A DNA stretch of 64,000 nt from Bacilli bacterium. Lineage in GTDB: Bacteria > Bacillota_I > Bacilli_A > RF39 > UBA660. The notes below the pieces were generated by a model. The model did not search any database and was not told where the DNA came from. It saw only the letters and a program-made list of their open reading frames with translations. The stretch covers positions 1 to 64,000 of the forward strand of contig JAFWJA010000011.1 in assembly GCA_017511805.1 (NCBI GenBank). Direction: 5' to 3'. The first letter of the stretch is position 1. The number at the start of each line of letters is the position of its first letter. The position numbers and the translations under genes are program-made. Below are positions 53,585 to 62,618 of this stretch, piece by piece.

Positions 53585-55505
53585 CATTATCTATTTCTTT
53601 AGGTTCAGTTCCTTTTAAATAATATATAAACTTCTTTCTTTTAGAAGCATTAGTAGCTATCTTACCATTTAAAGGATTAACTAATACTGCAGTTACATTT
53701 TGAGGTTTTTCATACCAAGAATCTTCTTCATTTCTTAAATAGTTTTCTAATGTATCTGCCCATATATTCCTACTATATTTAGTATCTCCGGATATTAGTT
53801 TTCTATTATCATCATAACCAACCCATACACCCATAGTGTATTTTTTATTATAACCAACTATTAATGAATCAGTATCAGAACTACCTGTTTTAACCGCATA
53901 TGTTTTAGTTAGTTTTGGCCTTAAACTAAGACATGTAGGTTCATTATAATCTATTAGTGTAGCATCATAACAATTATTTAATAGATTACTCATAATAAAG
54001 GTAAGATTATTATCTAATACTTGTTTTTCATTATCTTGATGATTATATAGTTCATTATCATTATTATCCTTAACAGTTCTTATTAAATAACTATCATTTT
54101 TCTTTCCTTCATTAGCTAAAACTGAATATCCAGTAGTTAAATCTTTAATACTTATTTCACTAGTACCAAGTGGCAAAGATACATTATTTTCAATACTATT
54201 TATTCCAACTTTCTTCAGTGTATCAACAAAGACATTATCTCCTAAAAACATATTTGTTTTTAATGCATAGATATTATCTGAATATGCAAGTGCTAAAATC
54301 ATAGGTATTTTTCTATCAGGATAAATATCAGCGAAATTACTTGGATTATATAGCTCATTTCCTATATTAAAACTAGTATTTGTGGATAAAAATAATGACG
54401 AAGGAGTAAATCCATTTTCTAAAGCAGCATAATATAAAAATGGCTTTATTGTAGATCCAACTTGTCTTTTAGAACTAGTAACTCTATTAAATTGACTCTT
54501 TTCATAATCTTTTCCACCGGTTAACGCAATTATCTTACCAGAAGAGTTTTCTATTAAGACACTTGCAACTTGTATATCAGTGCCTTCTTCAATATTATTT
54601 TTAACGGCATTTTCTAATTGTTCTTGCGCTTTAATATCTAAATTGGTATATATCTTAATACTATTACTCTCTAAATAGTCTTTAGGAAGTATATCTAAAT
54701 CATATAGTTCATCCATAACCGCATCTTTATAATACATTAAAGTAGTCATATCAAGAGTTTCTTTTTTACCATAATAAACAAGTTCTTCGTTATAGGCTTC
54801 ATCAGCATCTTTCTTAGTTATATAATTGCAGCTAACCATATTATCAAGTATCTGTCTTTGTCTTTTTTTAGCACTTTCTATATTATTAATAGGAGAATAT
54901 TCCTGTGGATATTTAGGTATACCTGCGAGCATTGAACTTTCCGCAAGAGACAAGTTACTAGCACTCTTATTAAAATAATAATGAGCGGCATTTTCTATAC
55001 CAAAGACACCATTACCATAGTTAATTGTATTAAGGTATCCTTCTAGTATTTCATCTTTAGAATAATTAACTTCCATTCTTAAAGCTAAATATGCTTCTTT
55101 AAATTTTCTTTTATATGTTCTATCAAAAGTTAAATATAAGTTTCTAGCGTACTGCTGAGTAATAGTACTTGCACCTTCAACAATACCACCAGAACTTACA
55201 TTATTAAAAAATGATTTAATTATTCTTACATAATCAAATCCATTATGTCCATAGAACCTTTTATCCTCAGTTGCAATTGTGGCATTTATAAGATCTTTAT
55301 CTATATTCTTAAGACTAATCCATTCTTTATCTCCATTTCCTTTAAATATAACGTTGTCATCTTTATCATAAATAATTACATTATTAGCTTTCTTTAAATC
55401 AAGTTTAGGTGATAACTTTAAAAATAAATATAATAAAGAGAACAATAAACATATAAAAAAACACATAAAAACAAATATTTTTAATAAAATTTTTCTCTTT
55501 TTCAT
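53568..55505 (-). CDS. Class A penicillin-binding protein
   Basis: 645 residues. N-terminal membrane anchor (~5-32), GT51 transglycosylase with ATEDKRFYGHNGFDY, GASTITQQYARNLY and ILEGYLNTINYGNG, then transpeptidase with SxxK in RQVGSTIKPF, SxN in YSDNIYA, and KTGSS. Polymerises and crosslinks peptidoglycan outside the membrane. Length and domain order are as in PBP1/PBP2c-like enzymes; no C-terminal extension. It is the only right-arm gene facing the replication fork. Confidence 0.95.
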   Translation of the reverse strand: MKKRKILLKIFVFMCFFICLLFSLLYLFLKLSPKLDLKKANNVIIYDKDDNVIFKGNGDKEWISLKNIDKDLINATIATEDKRFYGHNGFDYVRIIKSFFNNVSSGGIVEGASTITQQYARNLYLTFDRTYKRKFKEAYLALRMEVNYSKDEILEGYLNTINYGNGVFGIENAAHYYFNKSASNLSLAESSMLAGIPKYPQEYSPINNIESAKKRQRQILDNMVSCNYITKKDADEAYNEELVYYGKKETLDMTTLMYYKDAVMDELYDLDILPKDYLESNSIKIYTNLDIKAQEQLENAVKNNIEEGTDIQVASVLIENSSGKIIALTGGKDYEKSQFNRVTSSKRQVGSTIKPFLYYAALENGFTPSSLFLSTNTSFNIGNELYNPSNFADIYPDRKIPMILALAYSDNIYALKTNMFLGDNVFVDTLKKVGINSIENNVSLPLGTSEISIKDLTTGYSVLANEGKKNDSYLIRTVKDNNDNELYNHQDNEKQVLDNNLTFIMSNLLNNCYDATLIDYNEPTCLSLRPKLTKTYAVKTGSSDTDSLIVGYNKKYTMGVWVGYDDNRKLISGDTKYSRNIWADTLENYLRNEEDSWYEKPQNVTAVLVNPLNGKIATNASKRKKFIYYLKGTEPKEIDNEKDTD

Positions 55506-55580
55506 AAAATATCACCTATAACTATTTTTATTATGTTAAAAATAGGGTAAAATATAAGTGATTTTTTTTAAAGTATATGT

Positions 55581-55586
55581 TATAAT
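55581..55586 (+). promoter_or_regulatory. -10 element of ywiB-argS
   Basis: TATAAT in GTTATAATGC; start of the ywiB-argS-rpoE-prfA run. The leader before the ribosome site would be only about 10 bases. Confidence 0.5.
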
Positions 55587-55612
55587 GCTTTTGTTAAAAA
55601 GAGGTGTTTCAT

Positions 55613-55969
55613 ATTAAATTAGATTTATATATTAAAAATAATGATGAAGAATTTAATTATAAAGATATAGATTTTAAGACTAAGAATAACAAGTATTTAT
55701 TTAGTATCGAGAACGATGAATATGAAATAGATTTAGACAAATTAGTTTTCCACAAGAAAAATAGTGAGTCAGAATTAGATTTCATATTTGATATAAAAAA
55801 TAAAACAACAGGAACATATTTAATAAAAGAATTAGAATTTTATATGGACGCAAAAGTAGAAACAACTAAAGTAGATAGAAGAGATAAAGATCTAGATATA
55901 GAGTATAAATTATGGCTTCAAGATGAATATGTTGGAGAATTTATATTTAGAATAAAAGTAAAGGAGTAG
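55613..55969 (+). CDS. ywiB: YwiB-like DUF1934 beta-barrel protein (possible ATT start)
   Basis: 118 residues from an ATT at 55613, 8 bases after AAGAGG; the only alternative in frame is a GTG at 55604 that lies inside the ribosome site. The sequence (beta-rich, LDIEYKLWLQDEYVGEFIFRIKV at the C-terminus) fits the DUF1934 calycin-like family, and the position before argS equals that of B. subtilis ywiB. Function unknown. Six bases from argS. Confidence 0.65.
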   Translation: MKLDLYIKNNDEEFNYKDIDFKTKNNKYLFSIENDEYEIDLDKLVFHKKNSESELDFIFDIKNKTTGTYLIKELEFYMDAKVETTKVDRRDKDLDIEYKLWLQDEYVGEFIFRIKVKE

Positions 55970-55974
55970 GTATT

Positions 55975-57669
55975 ATGGTTGATATTAAAAAAGAATTAAG
56001 TAATATTCTTAATAAAAAAGTTAGTATTGATACATATGATTTAATTAAGGAAATTAAAGAAAAAGATAAAGGTGATTATACTTTTCCTTGTTTCGCACTC
56101 GCAAAAGAGTTACATAAGGCACCTAATCAAATCGCTGATGAATTAAAAGACTCAATTAAATCAGATATTATAGAGAAAATTGAAAGTGTTAATGGTTATT
56201 TAAACTTCTATATAAATAAAGAATTCTTAATGAAAGAAGTTTTTAATGAATATGAATCTAAAAAAGAAGATTATGGTAAAGAAGAATCAAACGGTAAAAC
56301 AGTATGTATTGATTATTCTGCACCTAATATTGCAAAACCATTCCACGTTGGGCATTTAAGATCAACAGTTATTGGTCATGCACTTTATAACATATATAAA
56401 TATTTAGGATATAAAACAGTTGGTATTAATCATTTAGGAGATTATGGTACTCAATTTGGTAAATTAATCGAGGGTTATAAACTTTGGAGTAATGAATATG
56501 ATATAGAGAATAATCCTATAGATGAATTAGTAAAAATATATGTAAGAATAAATGCACTTGCAGAAGAAGATCCTGAAGTACTTGAAAGATGTAGAAATAA
56601 TTTTAAACTTTTAGAAGAAGGCGATGAATACTCAGTTGGTCTTTGGAAAAAGTTTAGTGAATTAAGTTTAAAAGAATTTGATAAAATTTACAATTTACTA
56701 GGAATAGAATTTGATAGTATAAAGGGTGAATCTTTCTATATAGATAAGATGCAAGAAGTAGTTGATATCTTAGAAAAAAATAAAAAGATTACTATTAGTG
56801 AAGGTGCTAAGATAGTAGATTTAACTGAAGATGGGATTAAAACACCTTGTATTATAATTAAAAGTGATGGAACAAGCATATATGCTACTCGTGATTTAGC
56901 AGCAATACTTTATAGATCAAGAACATATGATTATGATAAATCTCTATATGTAACATCTTATGAACAAGACTTACAATTTAAACAAACATTTGCGGTTGCT
57001 AAATATTTAGATTTAGATGAAAAATATGTTAAAGGATTAGAACATGTATCATTTGGTATGTATAGATTACCAGAAGGAAAGTTTTCCACAAGAAAAGGTA
57101 ACTTTATAAAACTAGAAGATATTTTAAATGATGCAATTGATAAAGCAAAAGCAAAGGTATCTGATAAAAATCCTGATCTAGAAGACATTGATGATGTTGC
57201 TAAAAAAGTTGGAGTTGGAGCAGTAGTATTTGGAGATCTATATAATTCAAGAATTAAAGATGAAGTATTTGATATTGATGAAATGTTAGAGTTCCAAGGA
57301 GAAACTTGTCCATATATTCAATATATGTATGTAAGAATTAAGAGTATTTTACGTAAACTTGATAAAGAAGTCTTGATTAATGACGTGAAATATGATAGAT
57401 TACATAATGATTTGTCTTATGAATTAGTTAAACAAATCTATAATTTTAATTCAGTTTTAAAAGATGTAACTGAAAAGAATGAACCATATATATTATCAAG
57501 ATATTTAATTAAACTTGCACAAACATATAGTGATTACTACAATACTTATAAAATATTAAGTGATGATATAGATGAAAGAAATTCAAGAATTTATTTAATT
57601 TCAATAGTTGCTAATATTTTAAAAACTGGATGTCATTTATTAGGTATAGAAATGCCTGAAAAAATGTAG
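55975..57669 (+). CDS. argS: Arginyl-tRNA synthetase
   Basis: 564 residues, class I synthetase. Arg-tRNA-specific N-terminal Add-1 domain, HVGH in NIAKPFHVGHLRSTVIG, NHLGDYGTQFGKLI, KMSKS replaced by FSTRKGN as is normal for ArgRS, and the anticodon-binding C-terminal domain ending in LLGIEMPEKM. GGAGTAGGTATT precedes the ATG. Confidence 0.97.
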   Translation: MVDIKKELSNILNKKVSIDTYDLIKEIKEKDKGDYTFPCFALAKELHKAPNQIADELKDSIKSDIIEKIESVNGYLNFYINKEFLMKEVFNEYESKKEDYGKEESNGKTVCIDYSAPNIAKPFHVGHLRSTVIGHALYNIYKYLGYKTVGINHLGDYGTQFGKLIEGYKLWSNEYDIENNPIDELVKIYVRINALAEEDPEVLERCRNNFKLLEEGDEYSVGLWKKFSELSLKEFDKIYNLLGIEFDSIKGESFYIDKMQEVVDILEKNKKITISEGAKIVDLTEDGIKTPCIIIKSDGTSIYATRDLAAILYRSRTYDYDKSLYVTSYEQDLQFKQTFAVAKYLDLDEKYVKGLEHVSFGMYRLPEGKFSTRKGNFIKLEDILNDAIDKAKAKVSDKNPDLEDIDDVAKKVGVGAVVFGDLYNSRIKDEVFDIDEMLEFQGETCPYIQYMYVRIKSILRKLDKEVLINDVKYDRLHNDLSYELVKQIYNFNSVLKDVTEKNEPYILSRYLIKLAQTYSDYYNTYKILSDDIDERNSRIYLISIVANILKTGCHLLGIEMPEKM

Positions 57670-57719
57670 AATAAAATAAGAAATCTCATATAAATAATAA
57701 TGGAAGGATGAATTTTAAA

Positions 57720-58157
57720 ATGAGTATTAGAAAAAAAGATTTATTAGATTTAGAATTAATGAGTTATACAGATATAGCTTATGAAATAATTAAGGAAGAT
57801 AAAAAGAAATATAATACACCTAAGTTATTTAAGGAAGTATGCAAATTATTACAACTAGGTGAAGAAGAAATGATGGAGAAAATAGGGGATTTCTTTACAG
57901 CATTAACTACTGATGGAAGATTTATATTAATAAATTCTACTAATTGGGATTTAAAAGAAAACCATGTAGTAAAAGTTGTTGTAGATGATGGAGACGAAGA
58001 AGAAGTAGAAGCAACTGAAGAAGATGATGAAATTACTGATGAAGAAAATCAAGATATTGAAGATGATTATTCTGATGAAGCAGTAGATGATTCAGCTGAT
58101 GATGAAGAAGATATGAAAGATTTAACTATAGTAGACGAAGAAGACTTAGCAGAATAG
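57720..58157 (+). CDS. rpoE: RNA polymerase delta subunit
   Basis: 145 residues from the ATG at 57720; a nearer ATG at 57708 overlaps the GGAAGG ribosome site. HARE-HTH domain at the N-terminus ([35 protein letters not shown]) and a long Asp/Glu tail (~90-145). Delta speeds recycling of RNA polymerase in Firmicutes. Between argS and prfA. Confidence 0.94.
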   Translation: MSIRKKDLLDLELMSYTDIAYEIIKEDKKKYNTPKLFKEVCKLLQLGEEEMMEKIGDFFTALTTDGRFILINSTNWDLKENHVVKVVVDDGDEEEVEATEEDDEITDEENQDIEDDYSDEAVDDSADDEEDMKDLTIVDEEDLAE

Positions 58158-58167
58158 GAGGGCTCTT

Positions 58168-59223
58168 ATGATAGAGAGGTTAGAAACAACATTAAATAGA
58201 TATAATGAACTAAGTGAAGAACTATCTAAACCAGAAGTACTTAGTAATGTAGAGTTGATGACTGCTCTATCAAAAGAACAAGCATCAATATCTGAAATTG
58301 TTGAAAAGTATAAAGAATATAAAAAGATATTAAGTGATTTAGAAGAAGCTAAAGAATTACTTAATGATAAAGAAATGGCAGAACTAGCTAAAGAAGATTT
58401 TAGTAGTTTAACTGTGGAAAAAGAAAATGTAGAAAAAGAACTAGAAGTATTATTATTACCAAAAGATCCTAATGATGATAAGAATATCATTGTTGAAATA
58501 AGAGGAGCAGCTGGTGGTGATGAAGCTAATATCTTCGCTGGAGATTTATTTGAAATGTATTCTAGATATGCTGAAAGTAAGAACTGGAGAATTGAAATAA
58601 CAAATGCAGAACCAGGATCAGCAGGTGGATATTCACAAATAGAATTCATGGTTAAGGGTGAAAATGTTTACTCTAAATTAAAATATGAGTCTGGATCACA
58701 TAGAGTTCAAAGAGTTCCTGAGACAGAGTCACAAGGAAGAGTTCATACATCTACCGCTACAGTATTAGTAATGCCAGAAGTAGAAGATGTAAATATAGAT
58801 ATTAAAGAAACTGATCTTAGAATAGATGTATATAGATCAACAGGAGCAGGTGGACAAGGAGTTAATACAACAGATTCTGCTGTTAGAATAACTCATTTAC
58901 CTACTGGAATAGTAGTTACTTGCCAAGACGAAAGAAGTCAGTTAAAGAATAAAACAAAAGCTCTAGGTATATTAAAAGCTAGAATATATGATGAAATGCA
59001 AAGACAACAAGAAGCTGAGGTAGGAGCAGAAAGAAGAAGTAAAATAGGTACTGGTGATAGATCAGAAAAAATCAGAACTTATAACTATCCACAAAATAGA
59101 GTAACTGACCATAGAATAAATCTAACACTTATGCAATTAGATAGAATAATGCAAGGTAGATTAGATGAAATAATTGAAGCATTAATAAATGAAGACGTAA
59201 GAAGAAAATTAGCAGGAGAATAA
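58168..59223 (+). CDS. prfA: Peptide chain release factor 1
   Basis: 351 residues. Reads UAA/UAG by the tripeptide motif PET in [14 protein letters not shown] and triggers hydrolysis with GGQ in [22 protein letters not shown] precedes the ATG. Followed by prmC, which methylates this Gln. Confidence 0.98.
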   Translation: MIERLETTLNRYNELSEELSKPEVLSNVELMTALSKEQASISEIVEKYKEYKKILSDLEEAKELLNDKEMAELAKEDFSSLTVEKENVEKELEVLLLPKDPNDDKNIIVEIRGAAGGDEANIFAGDLFEMYSRYAESKNWRIEITNAEPGSAGGYSQIEFMVKGENVYSKLKYESGSHRVQRVPETESQGRVHTSTATVLVMPEVEDVNIDIKETDLRIDVYRSTGAGGQGVNTTDSAVRITHLPTGIVVTCQDERSQLKNKTKALGILKARIYDEMQRQQEAEVGAERRSKIGTGDRSEKIRTYNYPQNRVTDHRINLTLMQLDRIMQGRLDEIIEALINEDVRRKLAGE

Positions 59224-59235
59224 TTTTCTTCTTTT
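59201..59235 (+). terminator. Terminator of prfA
   Basis: GAAGAAAATT/AATTTTCTTC (59201-59210, 59222-59231) then TTTT; stem includes the last codons of prfA, and prmC starts 18 bases later. Confidence 0.55.
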
Positions 59236-59252
59236 ATTAAAAAGAGGTTTTT

Positions 59253-59966
59253 ATGAAAGATATAGATTATTTAAAAAAATATTATAAAGGTGATATTACT
59301 GAAGCTACTAATAGATTAAATAATGGTGAACCAGTTCAATATATAGTAGGTAATGTAGATTTTTATAACTATAACTTTATAGTTAATAAAAATGTACTAA
59401 TTCCTAGGTTTGAAACAGAAGAGTTAGTTGACCAAACTATTAAGAAAACAAAAGAGCTTTTTAAAAATAAGGTTGATATACTAGATATTGGTACAGGATC
59501 AGGAGCAATTGCAATAACTTTAAAAAAAGAATTAGATTCAAACGTAACTGCTACTGATATTTCAAAAGAAGCACTTACTGTAGCTAAAGATAATGCACAA
59601 AAGAATAATGCAGAAATTAACTTTGTTAATACTGATATCTATAAAGGAATTAGTACTAAGTTTGATATAGTTATAAGCAATCCACCATATATTTCTTATG
59701 ATGAAGAAATAGAAGAAATAGTAAAAAATAATGAACCTAATCTAGCTTTATATGCAGATAATAATGGTCTATATTTTTATGAAGAAATACTTAAGAATAT
59801 TAAATCTATATTAAAAAAGAAATATCTTATATGTTTTGAAATTGGTGAAACTCAATTTCAAAGTATAAAAGAAGTTAAAGATAAATACCTACCTGAATCT
59901 AAAATTGAATTAAAAAAAGATATGCAAGGAAGAGATAGAATGGTATTTATTACAAATATTGAATAA
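59253..59966 (+). CDS. prmC: Release factor glutamine methyltransferase
   Basis: 237 residues, somewhat short at the N-terminus. LIPRFETEELVD, SAM site LDIGTGSGAIAITL and catalytic NPPYISYDEE. N5-methylates the GGQ Gln of RF1/RF2. prfA-prmC-spoIIR order is as in B. subtilis. Confidence 0.96.
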   Translation: MKDIDYLKKYYKGDITEATNRLNNGEPVQYIVGNVDFYNYNFIVNKNVLIPRFETEELVDQTIKKTKELFKNKVDILDIGTGSGAIAITLKKELDSNVTATDISKEALTVAKDNAQKNNAEINFVNTDIYKGISTKFDIVISNPPYISYDEEIEEIVKNNEPNLALYADNNGLYFYEEILKNIKSILKKKYLICFEIGETQFQSIKEVKDKYLPESKIELKKDMQGRDRMVFITNIE

Positions 59967-59975
59967 AAATAAATT

Positions 59976-60011
59976 AATCATCCATAACATATGTGAAGGG
60001 ATGATTTTTTT
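59976..60011 (+). terminator. Terminator hairpin overlapping the spoIIR ribosome site
   Basis: AATCATCC (59976-59983) pairs with GGATGATT (59999-60006), followed by T7 reaching the spoIIR ATG at 60012. The spoIIR Shine-Dalgarno GAAGGGATG lies in the descending stem, so long transcripts from prmC would stop and also hide the site. Confidence 0.7.
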
Positions 60012-60542
60012 ATGAAGAAATTTATATTATTATTAATAGCAGTTTTAGTTATATTTTTTGTTAGTAAAAATGCATCAGCAGAAGAAACAATAATACCAGA
60101 TACAGCAATTAGATTTAGAGTAATTGCAAACTCAAATACAGTATATGATCAGAATGTTAAGATTCAAGTTAGAAACCTTGTTCAAAATGAATTACTATCA
60201 CTTATAAAAGATAGTACATCTATTGAAAACACAAGAAATATCATATTAGAACACAAAGAAGAGTTATATGATAAAGTAAGTAATAAATTGCAAGAAATAA
60301 AATATGATAAAGATTTTAAAATAGACTATGGTTTTAATCATTTTCCTGATAAAAAATATAAAGGAGTAACCTATAAAGAAGGAGATTATGAGTCATTAGT
60401 CATTACTTTAGGTGATGGGAATGGAGATAATTTTTGGTGTGTTCTTTTTCCACCGTTATGCATGTTAGAAGAGAACGATAATACATCAGAAGTAGAGTAT
60501 AAATTCTTTATTACAGAATTAATAGACAAATTTTTTAATTAA
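60012..60542 (+). CDS. spoIIR: Stage II sporulation protein R
   Basis: 176 residues. Signal peptide (KNASA), AIRFRVIANSNTVYDQ (family pattern RLRVIANSD), and GDYESLVITLGDGNGDNFWCVLFPPLCM, the SpoIIR C-terminal signature. SpoIIR is made in the forespore, secreted to the intermembrane space and activates SpoIIGA to process pro-sigma-E. Position after prmC matches B. subtilis. Confidence 0.94.
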   Translation: MKKFILLLIAVLVIFFVSKNASAEETIIPDTAIRFRVIANSNTVYDQNVKIQVRNLVQNELLSLIKDSTSIENTRNIILEHKEELYDKVSNKLQEIKYDKDFKIDYGFNHFPDKKYKGVTYKEGDYESLVITLGDGNGDNFWCVLFPPLCMLEENDNTSEVEYKFFITELIDKFFN

Positions 60543-60590
60543 TATTTTATTTTTAATTTTTTTATGATAGAATTGACTTAGGGTGATAGT

Positions 60591-61199
60591 ATGGAAAATT
60601 TGATGCAAAGAATCAAAAAGATGAATATAACTTCAATGATATTTTCAGTTATATTTATAATTATTGGTTTCTTCTTAATTTTGAAACCAGAAGGAGCAAT
60701 TAATTTTGTTGCTTATGTACTAGGCGTAATGCTAATAATATGGGGAGTAGTTCAAATAGTTCAATTCTTTACTAGAAAAGATAAAACTGGTAACTTTATT
60801 GAAGTAAGTTTTATTGGTGGATTATTAGTATTTATATTAGGAATTGTTTTCTTAATTAAGCCAAAAACAATCGCATCTATAGTACCTTTATTATTAGGTG
60901 TATGGATGATCGCAGACGGAGTATTAAAATTCTGTTATGCATTAACAGTTAACAAGAGAGCTAAATCAATTGTACCTATTATTTTATCTGTATTAATAGT
61001 AATTGCTGGATTATTCTTAGTGTTTAATCCATTTGAAGGAGCTGAAATAATAACTCAAGTAATTGGTGTTGTTATGATAGTTTATTCTATCTTAGTAATT
61101 GTAGAATGTTTATTTGTTAAACAATTAGTTAATACATTTACATCAGATGAAACTGGAATTATTGAAGTAGAAATTGAAGAAAAGACTGACGAAAAATAG
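60591..61199 (+). CDS. DUF308/HdeD-family membrane protein
   Basis: 202 residues with six hydrophobic helices in pairs, each pair starting IIGFFLILKPEGAI / ILGIVFLIKPKTI / IAGLFLVFNPFEGA, the internal repeat of DUF308/HdeD proteins (acid-stress related in enterobacteria; role here unknown). GGGTGATAGT precedes the ATG. An acidic tail follows. Confidence 0.8.
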   Translation: MENLMQRIKKMNITSMIFSVIFIIIGFFLILKPEGAINFVAYVLGVMLIIWGVVQIVQFFTRKDKTGNFIEVSFIGGLLVFILGIVFLIKPKTIASIVPLLLGVWMIADGVLKFCYALTVNKRAKSIVPIILSVLIVIAGLFLVFNPFEGAEIITQVIGVVMIVYSILVIVECLFVKQLVNTFTSDETGIIEVEIEEKTDEK

Positions 61200-61285
61200 T
61201 GGTTTACACTCCTTATTAAAAATGACTTGTAATAAAAAAATAATTATATTATAATTAAGGTAACATTATACTAAGGAGGGATTAT

Positions 61286-61576
61286 ATGAAAGTTACATCA
61301 GTTAATGTTAAAAAAATCGAAAAAGATGAATCAAGAATGAAAGGAATCGCTTCTATTTTATTAGACGACTTAATCGCTATTCACGATATAAGAATTATTC
61401 AAGGTGATAACGGTTTATTTGTTGCTATGCCAAGTAGAAAAACTCCAACAGGTGGTTATAGAGATATAGTTCATCCAATAACTCCAGAGGGAAGAGAAAT
61501 GATTGAAACTGCTATTTTAGGTGAATACGAAAAAGCAGAAGATCCTAAGGAAGAAGAAACAAAAGAAGAAGAATAA
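61286..61576 (+). CDS. spoVG: RNA-binding regulator SpoVG
   Basis: 96 residues. MKVTSVNVKKIEKDESRMKG, ASILLDDLIAIHDIRIIQG, FVAMPSRKTPTGGYRDIVHP: SpoVG family. Site-specific DNA/RNA-binding protein affecting septation, sporulation and virulence in various Firmicutes. A promoter TTGTAA-17-TATAAT lies about 40 bases upstream. Confidence 0.96.
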   Translation: MKVTSVNVKKIEKDESRMKGIASILLDDLIAIHDIRIIQGDNGLFVAMPSRKTPTGGYRDIVHPITPEGREMIETAILGEYEKAEDPKEEETKEEE

Positions 61577-61589
61577 TTCTTCTTTTTTT
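61564..61589 (+). terminator. Terminator of spoVG
   Basis: AAGAAGAA/TTCTTCTT with a 3-base loop then seven T; overlaps the end of spoVG. Confidence 0.65.
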
Positions 61590-61635
61590 CATACTCTTTT
61601 TATTAATGCATATTATTAAATAAAAGGAGAATAAT

Positions 61636-61923
61636 ATGGATAAACTAAAAGAAATAAATACTAATTTAAGTCATTCGTTTTCAGTATCAGAAAGAAAAAA
61701 CATAATAATTACTGGTGTAGTAAAAATAGAAAGTTTTGATAAAGAAGAATTCTTGCTTGAAACAGTTCAAGGTATGATGAATATTAAAGGAGAAAACTTA
61801 GAAGTAATAAAACTAGATACATATCAAGGAAATGTTACAATTAAAGGAAAAATAGATGGCATTAATTATATAGAAGAAGTTAAAAATAAGGAATCTGGTT
61901 TATTCAATAGACTTTTTAAATGA
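61636..61923 (+). CDS. yabP: Sporulation protein YabP
   Basis: 95 residues of the YabP/YqfC family: NIIITGVVKIESFDKEEFLLETVQG, then GMMNIKGENLEVIKL. Spore-coat/cortex related in Bacilli. AAAAGGAGAATAAT precedes the ATG. Its stop overlaps yabQ by 4 bases. Confidence 0.85.
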   Translation: MDKLKEINTNLSHSFSVSERKNIIITGVVKIESFDKEEFLLETVQGMMNIKGENLEVIKLDTYQGNVTIKGKIDGINYIEEVKNKESGLFNRLFK

Positions 61924-62192
61924 GCTTAATCGTTCAAATTAAATCTATTTTTCTATGCTTCATATATGGTCTTTTTTTTACGTTTTCACTTTACATTAAT
62001 AAAAGATTTTTACTTAGTAAAAATTTCATTTTTAAACTAGTAATTAATTTTTTATTTATAATTGATCATATACTAATTTTATTTATTTTACTTAAGTTTA
62101 TTAACAATTTCGTACTTCATATTTATTATATTCCTCCGTTTGCTTTTGGTATATATTTCTACAAATTATACTTTACACATGTTAAAAAATGA
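61920..62192 (+). CDS. yabQ: Spore cortex protein YabQ
   Basis: 90 residues, about three membrane helices. Position immediately after yabP and before divIC equals B. subtilis yabP-yabQ-divIC-yabR. YabQ there is needed for cortex formation in the mother cell. Shorter than the B. subtilis protein (~210 residues). Start ATGA overlaps the yabP stop. Confidence 0.75.
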   Translation: MSLIVQIKSIFLCFIYGLFFTFSLYINKRFLLSKNFIFKLVINFLFIIDHILILFILLKFINNFVLHIYYIPPFAFGIYFYKLYFTHVKK

Positions 62193-62196
62193 AATT

Positions 62197-62226
62197 GACT
62201 ATAAAAGAAATAATTTGATATACTTA
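62197..62226 (+). promoter_or_regulatory. Promoter of divIC
   Basis: TTGACT, 18 bp, TATACT between yabQ and divIC. Confidence 0.55.
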
Positions 62227-62250
62227 AAGTAGTATGCATAGGAGGTTAGT

Positions 62251-62535
62251 ATGGAAAAAAATAAAATTAAAAAGAAAATATTTCTAACTGCCTTATTGTA
62301 TATTGGACTAGGTATATTATTACTACAAACTGTTGGTACAACTTCATATCAACTATATACTAAGTCTAAAGAAAAGAAACAGTTTGAAAAAGAACTGGCA
62401 GAATTAAAGGATAAAGAAGACGAATTAAAAGCTACTGTATCTAAATTACAAGACCCAGATTATGTAGCTAGATATGCTAGAGAAAAGTATCTTTATTCAA
62501 AAGATGGAGAGATAATTATAAGAATACCTGAATAA
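62251..62535 (+). CDS. divIC: Septum formation initiator DivIC/FtsB
   Basis: 94 residues: basic N-terminus, one membrane helix (~12-34), a coiled coil (~40-75), and a DPDYVARYAREKYLYSKDGE end, the DivIC/FtsB signature. Part of the FtsL-DivIB-DivIC complex that activates septal wall synthesis. GGAGGTTAGT precedes the ATG. Confidence 0.93.
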   Translation: MEKNKIKKKIFLTALLYIGLGILLLQTVGTTSYQLYTKSKEKKQFEKELAELKDKEDELKATVSKLQDPDYVARYAREKYLYSKDGEIIIRIPE

Positions 62536-62548
62536 GGTATTTTTTTTT
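62523..62548 (+). terminator. Terminator of divIC
   Basis: AATACC/GGTATT with a 7-base loop then eight T or more; overlaps the stop codon. Confidence 0.75.
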
Positions 62549-62568
62549 GCAGAAATTACGTAAAAAAA

Positions 62569-62597
62569 TTGAAAAAGCACTTGAAAAATGCTATAAT
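62569..62597 (+). promoter_or_regulatory. Promoter of the InlB-repeat protein
   Basis: TTGAAA (62569-62574), 17 bp ending TGC, TATAAT (62592-62597): an extended -10 promoter. Confidence 0.75.
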
Positions 62598-62618
62598 TTA
62601 TAATAGAGGTAAAATAAT

